Assembly (NCBI RefSeq): GCF_003970915.1
Contig: NZ_RXOF01000016.1
Location: forward strand, 62,001 to 126,000
Length of the DNA stretch: 64,000 nt
Reading direction: 5' to 3'
Source: Hymenobacter gummosus
GTDB lineage: Bacteria; Bacteroidota; Bacteroidia; Cytophagales; Hymenobacteraceae
Shown here: positions 9,801 to 19,623 of the stretch, piece after piece
How the letters are laid out: every line of letters begins with the position of its first letter
Numbering within the stretch: position 1 is the stretch's first letter
The notes under the pieces: model-generated
The model's database searches: none
What the model was told of the DNA's origin: nothing
Seen by the model: the letters and a program-made list of their open reading frames with translations, nothing else
Made by a program: the position numbers and the translations under genes

Positions 9801-11823
9801 CCGCTGCCAGGGCGGTCGGCGCGGTGCAGGCGGGTGCGGCAATGGTAAAGTTGGTGTTCGAAATGTCGAAGAAGTAGTTATCGGCCGCCGCCACCATAAT
9901 GCGGGCCGTGGTGCTGGTCGTATTCGGCACCGTAATAGCCTGCGAGCCGTCGTTGGCCACGCCGCTGGCCAGGGAAGTGAGGTAGGTCTGCCCGCCGTCG
10001 GTCGAGAGCAGAATGTTCACGGTGGCGCAGTTCACGCCGTTGGCGGTAGTGCCGGCCACGTTCCAGGTTATCGTCTGGGTGCTGCCAGCGGTCCAGCTCA
10101 CGGCCGTGTTGGGCGCCGTCACCAGGAAGGGGCCGGCGGCGCTGGTGACGGGCAGGGCCAGGCTGGCACTGTAGTTCACCCCACCGATGCCGTTGCGCTG
10201 GTCGCGGGCGGTGCAGCGGAAGGTGAGCGTGCGCGTCACCGTGGGCAGCCGCTCGTCGCTGGGGATGTTGTTGCTGATGATGGCGGAGAGGCGCGGAAAG
10301 GTGCGCGTGGGCGAGCTGGTGGCCGTAAACGAGCGGAACAGCGGCACGTTGTCGTTGGCCACCTGCGGGTCGGTGAGCGAGGCGGCCGAGCCCAGATTCA
10401 GCTGCTCCCAGCTGTAGGTCAGCGCGTCACCGTTGGCGTCGGTGGCCGTGGCCGTGAGGCGGAAGGGCGTGGCGATGGGCAGCGTGCGTACGGCCGGGAC
10501 CGTGACTACCGGGGCCGAGTTGCCGGTGGCCGTAGAGCCGCCGCAGGCCGTGGAGGCAATGAACGTCGCCATTTCCTCGAAGTTGCCCGTGTGGAAGTAG
10601 GCGTCGGAGCTGTTCTGCAGGTTGTCGGGGGAGCAGAGGCCGGCGTAGCTCATGATGGTGCTGCCCGAGCCCGGCTCGTAGGCCCGGTTGCTGCTGCGGT
10701 TGCCGGCGCAGCCGTTCTGCTCGGAGTTGAACGAGTGGTTGCCGCCGAACTGGTGCCCCATCTCGTGGGCCACGTAGTCGATGTCGAAGGCGTCGCCCAC
10801 GGGGGCCCCGCTGCCGGTTACGCCCCGGGCTTTGTTGCCCGCCACGCACACCACGCGCAGGCCGGCCAGGCCGCCCGAATTGGTGCCAAACACGTGCCCG
10901 ATGTCGTAGGAGCCAGAGCCAAGGATGGCGTCGAGGTTGGTCTGGTTTTCCCCGATCATCGCGGTCGGATTGCCGTTGGTGTAGGGGTCGGTGCCGGCGT
11001 TGGTATAGATCAGGCTGCTGTTGTTGCCCACCAGTACCAGGCGCACGGCCAGTTCCTTTTCATACACGCCCACCACGCGGTTAATTGTCGTGACGATGGC
11101 GGCCTGCGCCAGGGCCACGGTGCCGCCCTGAAACTGCGTGTACTCGCCCGTAGCGGCCACGGCCAGGCGGTAAGTGCGCAGCGTTGGGCCCACCGCAATC
11201 AGGGTGCGCTGCGCAAGGCCGCCGGCGCTGGTAGCCGCGGCCAGCCGCTGCGTTTCGGCCTGTTCGGCGGCCGTGGGCCGGAACTGGCACGCCGGCACGG
11301 CCCCGGCCGCCGCCCGGTTCATGTCCTGGCGGTAGAAGCTGAGCACGTGCTGCCGGTCGCCGCGCGTGGCCGGTTCGAGGTACACGGTGCCGGCGCCCGA
11401 CAGGATCTGGGCGTGGAAGCCCTGCGGGGTCAGGTCCAGGCGTACAGTGGCCGTTGGGTCGTCGAGGCCGGTGCCGCGGTAGGTTTTGATCTGCGGAAAC
11501 TGCGCCGCCAGGGCCGGGGCCATCAGGGCGGTTTCCGTTACGGCGAAGCGCGCGGTGCGGCCGTCGGGCAGGGGCAGGGCCAGCGTGAGCGGCCGGGCCC
11601 CCACCTGGTTTTCGGCCGGAGCCGTGGCCAGGGCCGCCTGCAGCCCGGCCGCGTCCAGCGTCAGGGCCCGGCTGTGGCGCAGGGCTGCCGACAGCGCCGA
11701 GCGGCCCGCCGCGGCCTCGTCGCGGAAATAAGGCGTGGCCGCCCTACCCTGGGCCTGGGCCCCCGGGCTCAGCAGGGTCAGGCCGGCCGCTAGGGTGAGG
11801 GCCCACGAGTAAAGTTTTTGCAT
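6820..11823 (-). CDS. Secreted multidomain reprolysin-like metalloprotease with T9SS sorting domain
   Basis: A 1667-residue secreted protein. Order: signal peptide (residues 1-25, ending PGAQAQ); propeptide-like region; zinc protease domain of the M12B/reprolysin type with HEMGHQFGGNH at 353-363 (His353, Glu354, His357, His363 all present); a fibronectin-III-like segment from about 665; two tandem bacterial Ig-like repeats of about 92 residues (about 754-935) and a third, different Ig-like domain from about 938; a TWTGASSTDWFTAGNW segment near 1037; and a Por-type C-terminal domain (about 1589-1667, beginning LTVWPNPLTG and ending in a VVVE strand) that targets cargo to type IX secretion. A near-match -7 box (TATCTTTC, 11849-11856) fits the ATG at 11823. 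It probably degrades external protein. Confidence 0.93.
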   Translation of the reverse strand: MQKLYSWALTLAAGLTLLSPGAQAQGRAATPYFRDEAAAGRSALSAALRHSRALTLDAAGLQAALATAPAENQVGARPLTLALPLPDGRTARFAVTETALMAPALAAQFPQIKTYRGTGLDDPTATVRLDLTPQGFHAQILSGAGTVYLEPATRGDRQHVLSFYRQDMNRAAAGAVPACQFRPTAAEQAETQRLAAATSAGGLAQRTLIAVGPTLRTYRLAVAATGEYTQFQGGTVALAQAAIVTTINRVVGVYEKELAVRLVLVGNNSSLIYTNAGTDPYTNGNPTAMIGENQTNLDAILGSGSYDIGHVFGTNSGGLAGLRVVCVAGNKARGVTGSGAPVGDAFDIDYVAHEMGHQFGGNHSFNSEQNGCAGNRSSNRAYEPGSGSTIMSYAGLCSPDNLQNSSDAYFHTGNFEEMATFIASTACGGSTATGNSAPVVTVPAVRTLPIATPFRLTATATDANGDALTYSWEQLNLGSAASLTDPQVANDNVPLFRSFTATSSPTRTFPRLSAIISNNIPSDERLPTVTRTLTFRCTARDQRNGIGGVNYSASLALPVTSAAGPFLVTAPNTAVSWTAGSTQTITWNVAGTTANGVNCATVNILLSTDGGQTYLTSLASGVANDGSQAITVPNTTSTTARIMVAAADNYFFDISNTNFTIAAPACTAPTALAAGSITQTSASVSFTASGTATSYTVTTTPASSSQTVTASPATLAGLTPGTAYTVNIVSNCTGGATSSAATTSFSTAQAVTAAPVVSTPPNGSTLNDNTPTYSGTAPANSTVTIIVDGSGVGTTTTNAAGNWVFTPVTPLPDGPHQVRATAQLSGQTTSPDSNTNSFTVDTTAPPAPVVTTPANGSLTADNTPAYSGTAEPGSTVTPLVDGSSVGNTTADGSGNWTFTPTTPLADGSHTVRARAIDLAGNTSVDSNTNTFTVDTTAPTVTISSTAGASGSSTSTSPIPFTVTFSEPVTGFVAGDLNVTNGTVSGFSGSGDTYAFAVTPTAAGPVTVNVPAAVAQDQAGNVNVAAPQFSINYAPITSTTWTGASSTDWFTAGNWTAGVPTASLDAIIPGGVARMPLIAAGAATTRGLNIGNGATLNQSGGTLDVQADLISNGTFLPTGGTVVLGTAAQSNGPNILGSSRVRFWNLTIGPNGALLSTLAGATARRLLTLNGTLETRGNTFILESDANGTALVVNNGGVVAGAATAQRYIAPDVNAGPGYRHVAAPTNNATVSSLSTSGFTPTVTSAYNSSPTPNLVTPFPTVFGYEQSRLASVTNNLSAFDKGWVSPGSTTDALPAGKGYTVNIPAGQTLAFTGALNNGTLTQTLARNSGATAADAGWHLVGNPYPAPLDYSQVAAADRSGLDGAIYVYQSTGPYVGQYRTYLAPANVGNPILPLGQAFFVRVSSGNTSGTLTFRNSQRLTSYQNPAYQRPTAETRPFVQLTLRPSGSSPMSDDLYVYFEQGATDGFDSQYDAVKLSNPSGLNLSSSLSATQRLAIDGRAPFVGQQQRVVPLAVGVPAVGSYTLSVAQLLNLAAVPTYLRDVQTGALIDLAQQPSYQFTVSNASAVITGRFELVFDPQRPTATTAAHALQLTVWPNPLTGHAQLNLTLSKSVAAGTATLRDVVGRTVATRSFSGAGTSLPTAGLAAGTYLLSVEAPGLAPVTRRVVVE

Positions 11824-11951
11824 AGAAAGCGAAGAGAAGTGGAAGGCTGAAAGATAGAGAGTTGGGTGGGCTTGGAGCGCGAATTGCGGAATTAAAATCC
11901 AATGTTTTCCGCACGTTAATCCCATCTGCCCAGAGGTGCCAGGCCCGGCTG

Positions 11952-13091
11952 CTACTCAGCGTACAGAAACTGCATCTGCCGGGCATTCACGCTGGCGGGC
12001 AGGCGGCGCATCACCGCGTTGCGCAGTGCCACCAGCAGCGGGTGGCTCAGCTGCGCCACCTGCCCCAGCTGCCACGACTGCCGCACGATGCGCGTGGTGC
12101 GCGGCCGGCGGCGCTGGTCGAACAGGCGGAAGGCGGCTGCCAGGGTAGATTCTTCCTGCAGGCAGCGGGCCAGCATGGCCGCGTCTTCCACGGCCTGCCC
12201 GGCGCCCTGGCCCATGTTGGGCGTGGTGGCGTGGGCCGCGTCGCCGAGCAGCAGCACCCGGCCGTGGGCAAACTGCCCGATGGGCTTCAGGTCGATGATG
12301 TCGCCCCAAAGCACTTCCTCGGGCCGGGTGAGCTGTAGCAGTTCCGGAATGGGGGCGTGGAAGCGGGCAAAGTGCTGGCGCAGCTCGGGCAAGCCCCAGG
12401 CGCGGTACGTCGGGTTCTGGGCGGTCGGGCTGTTGACGCAGGCAAACCAGTACACCTGCCCGTCGGCCAGCGGCACCATGCCGAAGCGCCCGGTCCGGCC
12501 CCAGCTTTCGGTGCTGCGCCCGGGCGGCAGCCCTAGCACGGCGGCATCGGTCACGCCCCGCCAGCAGGTGTAGCCCGCGTAGCGCGGCTGCGCGTCGGGC
12601 AGCAGCTGCAGGCGGGCGCGGGAGCGGATGCCGTCGGCGGCCACCAAGGCGTCGGCCGTGGCCTGCGAACCGTCGGCGAAGTAGGCCGTGACGTGGTTGG
12701 CGGTCTGCTCGAAACGGGTCAGCGCCTTGCCCAAGTGCAGGCACTCAGCGGGCAGGTGCTGGCGCAGCACCCGCTGCAGCTCGGCCCGGTGAATGGCCAG
12801 GTTGTCGTAGCCCAGCGGGGCCGTAAAGGCGCGGGTGTCCACGTCGTTGAGCACCCGGCCCCGCTCGTCGAGCAGGCCGATGCCGGTGACGGGGTGGCCG
12901 GCGGCGCGCACCGCCGCGTGCACGCCCAGGCGGTCCAGGGCCCGCATGGCGTTGGCCCCGAGCACCACGCCCGCCCCGATTTCGCGCAGCTCCGCGGCGG
13001 CTTCGAATACCTGTACCCGGTGCCCGAGCTGCCGCAGGGCCAGGGCCGTGGCCAGGCCCCCAATGCCCGCGCCGCTGATGAGAAATTCCAT
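11952..13091 (-). CDS. FAD-dependent monooxygenase (PHBH-type)
   Basis: A 379-residue class A flavoprotein monooxygenase of the p-hydroxybenzoate hydroxylase fold. Visible are the dinucleotide-binding GAGIGGLATALAL at the very N-terminus, the central DG motif in VAADGIRSRARL and the FAD-ribityl motif LLLGDAAHATTPNMGQGAG followed by VEDAAMLAR. Such enzymes use NAD(P)H and O2 to hydroxylate aromatic or polyketide-like substrates. The closest look is of the zeaxanthin-epoxidase/salicylate-hydroxylase-like group, but the substrate is not inferable. The ATG at 13091 places the nucleotide motif at residue 7, as expected. No pathway partners lie nearby. Confidence 0.88.
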   Translation of the reverse strand: MEFLISGAGIGGLATALALRQLGHRVQVFEAAAELREIGAGVVLGANAMRALDRLGVHAAVRAAGHPVTGIGLLDERGRVLNDVDTRAFTAPLGYDNLAIHRAELQRVLRQHLPAECLHLGKALTRFEQTANHVTAYFADGSQATADALVAADGIRSRARLQLLPDAQPRYAGYTCWRGVTDAAVLGLPPGRSTESWGRTGRFGMVPLADGQVYWFACVNSPTAQNPTYRAWGLPELRQHFARFHAPIPELLQLTRPEEVLWGDIIDLKPIGQFAHGRVLLLGDAAHATTPNMGQGAGQAVEDAAMLARCLQEESTLAAAFRLFDQRRRPRTTRIVRQSWQLGQVAQLSHPLLVALRNAVMRRLPASVNARQMQFLYAE

Positions 13092-13381
13092 AGGTCGAAT
13101 GGTCGATGGCCGAATGGCTGAAATGCGCCAGGGCCGTTTGGTAGGTATGCCAGGCCGTCGGGCCCGCATGATGGCCGCCAACGCGGCCGCAACTTAGCCA
13201 GCGGCCGTGGCATGCCCTACCGCATAATCGGGTGAGGCCACCAGCTGGCCGAAGCAAGCGGCGCTAATCCGACTTCCCAGATAGAGAAAAGGGCGGTTCA
13301 AAGTGGGAAGGATGGAATTGAACTAAAGAATCGACGCCGGCCGTTGGGGGCGTGTAGCTTCGCTTCGTAACCGTCAGGAAT
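13092..13381. other. Divergent intergenic region
   Basis: Separates the monooxygenase gene (minus) and the exported-protein gene (plus). It should hold both promoters. Only imperfect -7 candidates are visible (TAGCTTCG at 13355-13362 on the plus strand, TAAGTTGC on the minus strand near 13190-13197). No repeat or RNA gene is seen. Confidence 0.4.
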
Positions 13382-14071
13382 ATGATTTTTCTGTTTACTG
13401 CTTTACTGGCTGCCCTTCACGGCCCCAGCACCCCGGCCGATGTCACCTCCACCTTCCGGGCCGACATGGTGCCGGCCAAAGGCGTGCGGACGGCCGCTTT
13501 CATCCCGACCGGCTGGATGCTGGAAAAGCAAATCAGCGGCGACTTGAACGGCGACTCGCGGCCCGACCCGGTGCTGATGCTGGCCGAGCGCCCCAGCCCC
13601 ACCGCCCCCGAAGCCAAGCGCGAGCGGGCCTTGGTGGTGCTGCTGTCGGAGCCCAGCGGGCAGTTTCGCCGCGTAGCCGCCTCGGGCACGGCCCTGTACT
13701 GCACCGGCTGCTTCGACTCCGACCGCGGCACCAGCGGCACGCCCGAGCTGAGCATCGTGAAGGGCGTGCTGAGCGTGCGCCACATCTCGGGCGTGCAGCA
13801 GACGGTGGATTTAACCCAGCGCTACCAGTTTGATAAGGCCACCGACCGCGTGCGCCTCGTGGCCGAAAACCTGCTGCTCAGCAGCCGTCTCAAGCTCGAC
13901 ACCACTGCCAAGCGCACCGACTACCTCACCGGTCAGCAGACGACGGAGCGCATCACCTCCGACCCGGCCGACGCCAGCGGTACCAAGCAGCTCGTCACGC
14001 GCAAAGACGCCAAGGTGCCCACCACGCCGCGCTACCTGGAGGAAGTCAACGTGAGCGTGGCCGCCCTGTAA
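13382..14071 (+). CDS. Exported protein, paralogue of the gene at 14988
   Basis: A 229-residue protein with a hydrophobic N-terminus (MIFLFTALLAALHGPSTP) consistent with export. It contains DLNGDSRPDPVLML, an Asp/Asn-rich loop like the calcium loops of EF-hand/dockerin or FG-GAP repeats, a CTGC pair, and a later RTDYLTGQQTTERI. The gene at 14988 has the same framework in the same order (GGDSRPDAVLML, CSGC, LLTGQQRIDV), so the two are paralogues around a barrel-protein gene. No function is known to me. A hairpin follows its stop codon. Confidence 0.8.
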   Translation: MIFLFTALLAALHGPSTPADVTSTFRADMVPAKGVRTAAFIPTGWMLEKQISGDLNGDSRPDPVLMLAERPSPTAPEAKRERALVVLLSEPSGQFRRVAASGTALYCTGCFDSDRGTSGTPELSIVKGVLSVRHISGVQQTVDLTQRYQFDKATDRVRLVAENLLLSSRLKLDTTAKRTDYLTGQQTTERITSDPADASGTKQLVTRKDAKVPTTPRYLEEVNVSVAAL

Positions 14072-14094
14072 ACCGACGTTACGCTTCTCCTATA

Positions 14095-14129
14095 GCCAAC
14101 GAGCCGGGCCTTTGGTCCGGCTCGTTGGC
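14095..14129 (+). terminator. Hairpin terminator after the first paralogue
   Basis: A 13-bp perfect stem (GCCAACGAGCCGG against CCGGCTCGTTGGC) starts 24 nt after the stop codon. The following tract is T/A-rich (GTATATATTGG) rather than a pure T-run, so termination may be partial. Confidence 0.65.
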
Positions 14130-14209
14130 GTATATATTGGGCCCCGGCTTTATACCGGCAGCAGCCGGAAGCGCGTTAAGCTCAGCCACAACGCACTTTA
14201 TAGCTTCCG

Positions 14210-14974
14210 ATGTATTCACGCCTGATGCTGGCGGGCCTGCTACTGCCCTGCGCCGCTACCGCCCAACACCTGGACCTCGGCCTGACCGGCGGGGCGCGCA
14301 CCAACTACACCGCCGTAGCTGACCTCCAGGGCATACAACCCAGTGGCCGGGGCGCGGCGGGCATGGCCGGGGCGGAGCTGTCCTATACCTGGGCGGCGCA
14401 GCCGTTTCGCCTGGCCTTGGGTGCGCAGCTGGGCCAGCTGGTAACGGCGCTGCCGCTGCGGGGCGTGGGTGCCACCGAGCCGGTTACCCAGCTGCGGCTC
14501 AGCGTCCGGCAGCTGCAGGTGCCGCTGCGCCTGCATACGCGGCTGCTGCAGCTCGGGCCGGCCTGGGCGGTGCACCTGCTGACGGGCGCCGCTATGCACC
14601 TGCACGCGGCCGCCCGGCCCAAGCTCGGCGGCGACTACCAGACCGATACCGAGCCGTACCGGGAGCCGTTTTACATCCACCAGCCCGGCCAGCCCGATGA
14701 GCCGTACCGGGTAAGCGTGACCAACCCCTACCTGGTCAACTGGGTGCTCGAAAACGGGCTGGTGGCGAGCTATGCCCCGGGACCCCGCCTGGGCCTGGAT
14801 TTGGCCGCCGTGTACCAGGCCGGTCTGCGCCCCGCCCAAACGGTGCTGGTGACGACGCCCGGCTCCCGCGCCGCGCCCCCGGTGGAGGTGGGGCGGGGGC
14901 GCAACGAGGGCAAAGCCCTGCTGCTGACCCTAACGGCCCGCTACGCGCTGAAAAACTGGGGCGGCGGAAGTTGA
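14210..14974 (+). CDS. Outer-membrane beta-barrel protein (PorT-like)
   Basis: A 254-residue protein with a signal peptide (MYSRLMLAGLLLPCAATAQ) and alternating hydrophobic/polar strands rich in Gly, Tyr and Leu that end in a typical last strand (LLLTLTARYALKNW). This is the build of the small outer-membrane barrel proteins (PorT/OmpW-like) common in Bacteroidota. It sits between two paralogous exported-protein genes, with only 13 bp to the second, so the latter two are probably co-transcribed. Ligand or role unknown. Confidence 0.75.
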   Translation: MYSRLMLAGLLLPCAATAQHLDLGLTGGARTNYTAVADLQGIQPSGRGAAGMAGAELSYTWAAQPFRLALGAQLGQLVTALPLRGVGATEPVTQLRLSVRQLQVPLRLHTRLLQLGPAWAVHLLTGAAMHLHAAARPKLGGDYQTDTEPYREPFYIHQPGQPDEPYRVSVTNPYLVNWVLENGLVASYAPGPRLGLDLAAVYQAGLRPAQTVLVTTPGSRAAPPVEVGRGRNEGKALLLTLTARYALKNWGGGS

Positions 14975-14987
14975 TTACATTGCCCGC

Positions 14988-15677
14988 ATGCTGCATGGGC
15001 TGCTCATCGGAATACTGGGAACGTGCTTGGCCGCGCAAGGGGCGGGTGGCCCCGCAGTGCCCGCTACCGGCCGCCGCGTGGCCGATTTCGTGCCGCCGGG
15101 CTGGCAAATCGAGCAGCAGCTGCGTGCCGACTTGGGCGGGGACAGCCGCCCGGATGCGGTGCTGATGCTGATTGAGCCTGAACGAGACGGTGCTGACCGG
15201 CGTCGTCTGCTGGTAGTGCTGCTGGCTCGGGGCACCGCCGATTGGCAGCGGGTGGGACTGGGGCCGCGGGTGCTGCTTTGCAGCGGCTGTTTCGGACCAC
15301 TGGATGGGGCGCCCCGCGTACGGATATTGAATCACGTGCTGCTTGTTCAGCAGGACGGTGGCTCCCGCTACGCCATCGACCGCACCCAACGCTTCCGCTA
15401 CGAGCCGGCGACGGGCCGCATGCGCTTTATTGGGGAGGAGCGGGACGTGCTGGACCGTCATTCCCTCAGCAACGCGCACTACAGCAGTAACTTGCTGACG
15501 GGCCAGCAGCGCATCGACGTCAACGTGCCCGAAAAACAAACCATAACCTCCTCGCGGCGGCGCGCTTTTTCGCTGGCTGCTTGGTATTTGGAAAGCGTCG
15601 ATAATGAGTGCAACGCACAGGCGTGCTTGCCCTGGCTTCCTGCCAGCCACAACCACTACGATGGCTTGCCGAGATAA
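14988..15677 (+). CDS. Exported protein, paralogue of the gene at 13382
   Basis: A 229-residue protein with a hydrophobic leader (MLHGLLIGILGTCLAAQG). It keeps the GGDSRPDAVLML loop, the CSGC pair and a LLTGQQ segment found at matching places in the gene at 13382, but has diverged strongly elsewhere. Its C-terminus (after NECNAQACLPW) has extra Cys and His residues absent from the paralogue. It follows the barrel gene by 13 bp and ends at a bidirectional terminator. Function unknown. Confidence 0.75.
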   Translation: MLHGLLIGILGTCLAAQGAGGPAVPATGRRVADFVPPGWQIEQQLRADLGGDSRPDAVLMLIEPERDGADRRRLLVVLLARGTADWQRVGLGPRVLLCSGCFGPLDGAPRVRILNHVLLVQQDGGSRYAIDRTQRFRYEPATGRMRFIGEERDVLDRHSLSNAHYSSNLLTGQQRIDVNVPEKQTITSSRRRAFSLAAWYLESVDNECNAQACLPWLPASHNHYDGLPR

Positions 15678-15679
15678 GC

Positions 15680-15713
15680 AAAAAGCCCCGCAACGCGCGT
15701 TGCGGGGCTTTTT
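15680..15713. terminator. Bidirectional rho-independent terminator
   Basis: A stem of AAAAAGCCCCGCAACGC with its reverse complement, flanked by A- and T-runs, sits between converging genes and can serve both. Confidence 0.88.
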
Positions 15714-15734
15714 GGTGGCCCAACATCAACCGGC

Positions 15735-16454
15735 CTACTGCCGCTCGAAGATGACCTGGTTGATAACCGTCTGGTACACGATGTAGCGCCCGTTCACTTT
15801 CCGCTCCTCCACGCCGCAGTTGTGCAGCACCAGGCGTCCGGCCGCGTCCAGCCCCACCTGCGACACGGCCCCGCCGGCTTTGCTGCCGCGGTATAGTAGT
15901 AGGTAGCGCTGGTTAATCAGCTCGTAGTTACTGGTGCGGGTTTTGGGCTTTTTGCCGGCGTGACCGGTGTCGGTCAGGCTGAACTTCTGGTCGGTTATCT
16001 GCAGCGTGCCGGGCTCCTCGTTGGGCCGCAGCCGGGCCGTGCGGTAGATGCGCTTATCGGTGAAGGACACGGAATCCAGGTGGGTAATGACGCGGTTGGC
16101 CACCACCCGCCAGTTGCCCTGCAGCTTGCCCGCGTCGCGCACGACGGTGGCCGTGTCCAGCTGCGCGTGCGGGGAGGCCGAGGGCCGGCACCACCAGGTC
16201 TGCACCCCTTCGCGCTGATAGCTCATGCCCATCTGGGTTTTGCGGATTTCGGGCGTCAGCCAGCGTTGGTAGCGGCTGTAGTCGTCGTCCCACTGCGTCA
16301 TTTGCAGCGAGGGCAGCGCCGTGCAATAGCGCACCGGAAAGCGGACGGTATCGGCGGAGGCGGGCAGCTGCTGGGCCCGGGCGGGAGCCGCGGCCAGCAG
16401 CCCCAGGCCCAGCAGCAGCGCCGACGGGCCGTAAAGCGGAAGAATTGTCTTCAT
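15735..16454 (-). CDS. Exported protein of unknown function
   Basis: A 239-residue protein with a signal peptide (MKTILPLYGPSALLLGLGLL then AAAPARAQ). The C-terminal half alternates beta-like strands (NYELINQRYLLLYRG, GRLVLHNCGVEERK, YIVYQTVINQVIFE), suggesting a small beta-barrel or lipocalin-like fold, but no family is assigned. The start at 16454 is set by the signal peptide; residues read upstream look random. It shares the terminator at 15680 with the converging exported-protein gene. Confidence 0.75.
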   Translation of the reverse strand: MKTILPLYGPSALLLGLGLLAAAPARAQQLPASADTVRFPVRYCTALPSLQMTQWDDDYSRYQRWLTPEIRKTQMGMSYQREGVQTWWCRPSASPHAQLDTATVVRDAGKLQGNWRVVANRVITHLDSVSFTDKRIYRTARLRPNEEPGTLQITDQKFSLTDTGHAGKKPKTRTSNYELINQRYLLLYRGSKAGGAVSQVGLDAAGRLVLHNCGVEERKVNGRYIVYQTVINQVIFERQ

Positions 16455-16665
16455 AGTGGATTCATGATTAGCGGCAAGATAACGGGGCCGCGGCCAGGCT
16501 GGTATCCGGTGGTATGCGAACCGCAAGGCTCAGCCGCCGAGTAGGACCTCCCACCGCGCACAAGCCTCGCTGCTTCGGCGGCAAGGCTCTTTGCTTTTCA
16601 GACTGACTGCTAACCGACGGCAAGAACGCAGCTCCGGATGGTGGCAAACCGACGGCGGCCGCGCG

Positions 16666-17259
16666 CTAAAAGGGCGGTTTCCAGCCAGCGGGCACGGGCT
16701 TTTTGCCCTGGGCGTCAAACGACATGTAGCTGGGCAGCGCATCTTTGGTGGTACGCTTGTGCCGGTATGGGAACCAGTGCATCACGTAGGCCGTGTCGCG
16801 GGAGTTGCCCGGCGCGAAGTATACCCACCGGGTGTGGTCGACGGAGTCGCCGTCCATAACCGTCATCGGGACGGAATACGTGTAGGACTGCACGGAGCCG
16901 TCGGGCCAGTATTCGCGCCAGTAGCCCTGCTGGAAAGAACGAGCGGGATTGGAGTCAGCCATCAGGCGGCCCTTGCGCGTCAGGCGCTTCCACTCCCCGT
17001 ACGGAGTAAAGTGGTATTTGCCATCCGGACCCACGTTGACGCGCAGCGGCCCCTGGTCGTAATAGTCGCGCCAGACAGTCTGGTAGGCTTTATGCGTCTT
17101 GTCCACGATGCCGCCCTGCCGCAGCGTTGCCTTTTCTGCCTTCGTCAGGTGGCGGCGAAATTCGCCGTCCCGATAATTCTCCGGCAAGGGTCGGGAAAGG
17201 AAATAGACTCCACCGCCCAGTGCCGCTGCTACTACTATCCAGATCGGCCAGTTATCCAT
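16666..17259 (-). CDS. Membrane-anchored protein of unknown function
   Basis: A 197-residue protein with one N-terminal membrane anchor (MDNWPIWIVVAAALGGGVYF) and a soluble, Trp/Tyr-rich remainder that is probably periplasmic. Segments such as GEWKRLTRKGRLMADSN and YWREYWPDGSVQSYTY recall the repeated G-x-W-x-x-Y/W-x-x-G pattern of MORN/toxin_YwqK-like proteins, but this is weak. A near-match -7 box (TATCTTTC, 17265-17272) precedes the ATG. It lies just downstream of the dnaK terminator. Confidence 0.7.
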   Translation of the reverse strand: MDNWPIWIVVAAALGGGVYFLSRPLPENYRDGEFRRHLTKAEKATLRQGGIVDKTHKAYQTVWRDYYDQGPLRVNVGPDGKYHFTPYGEWKRLTRKGRLMADSNPARSFQQGYWREYWPDGSVQSYTYSVPMTVMDGDSVDHTRWVYFAPGNSRDTAYVMHWFPYRHKRTTKDALPSYMSFDAQGKKPVPAGWKPPF

Positions 17260-17296
17260 AGCCAGAAAGATACGCGCAAAAGTCTTTCGCAACCAC

Positions 17297-17332
17297 AAAA
17301 AAAGCCCCGCAGCGTCGGCTGCGGGGCTTTTT
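17297..17332 (-). terminator. Rho-independent terminator of dnaK
   Basis: On the minus strand, a stem AAGCCCCGCAGC/GCTGCGGGGCTT is followed by a run of seven T, about 20 bp after the dnaK stop codon. Confidence 0.88.
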
Positions 17333-17351
17333 GCTTATCAGGCGGCTGGTA

Positions 17352-19304
<1,953 letters not shown>

Positions 19305-19623
19305 TGTTATGGAGTGGTGAGTAGGGTGAAGGTGTCTTAGTCAAAGAGCCGCCCCGCTCGGAGCGGCTGGCCGGCTGATTACAAGCAGCGTACCAAGCCC
19401 GGAAGCAGCCTTTTTGGCTGCCACAATGTCACCGTACGGCAGACTGCCGGGGTGGTTTTGTGACGAAGCAGGTTGTACGGGAGATGCTGACGGACAGATA
19501 TTCCGGTTCGGCGGATTTTCGGGTGGCTACGCCTGACATGTTTGGCAGACAGGGCAGGCGTCGGGTACCCGCAGAGGTGCGCCGCCGGCGTTGATCTGAC
19601 CCGGCTGCGCTTATGTTTGCCGC
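19305..19623. other. 319-bp divergent intergenic region upstream of dnaK and the Crp-type gene
   Basis: Holds a GC-rich palindrome in the dnaK leader (CCGCTCGGAGCGG, about 19351-19363), a hairpin GCAGCC-TTTTT-GGCTGC (19405-19421), a perfect palindrome CGGCAGaCTGCCG (19437-19449) and the Crp promoter at its right end. The only dnaK -7 candidate seen is imperfect (CTCTTTG on the minus strand). No ORF or RNA gene recognised. Confidence 0.5.
19591..19619 (+). promoter_or_regulatory. Promoter of the Crp-type regulator gene
   Basis: TTG (19591-19593), an 18-nt spacer and TATGTTTG (19612-19619) together match the Bacteroidota form TTG-N17-23-TAnnTTTG. The ATG at 19624 is only 5 nt beyond, so transcription would begin at or next to the start codon. 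Confidence 0.6.

Noticed and set aside
6631-11793. Very long open frames on the plus strand (about 1016 and 668 codons) opposite the protease gene
   Set aside because: Translations are Gly/Arg/Ala/Val/His-rich low-complexity with no domains. They are mirror frames of a GC-rich gene whose own translation has a signal peptide, protease motif and sorting domain.
6820-11823. Adamalysin-type host toxin
   Set aside because: The zinc motif is of that clan, but the domain order with Por sorting end is typical of environmental Bacteroidota exoproteases.
19305-19623. CIRCE operator in front of dnaK
   Set aside because: Looked for TTAGCACTC-N9-GAGTGCTAA and close variants; none present.
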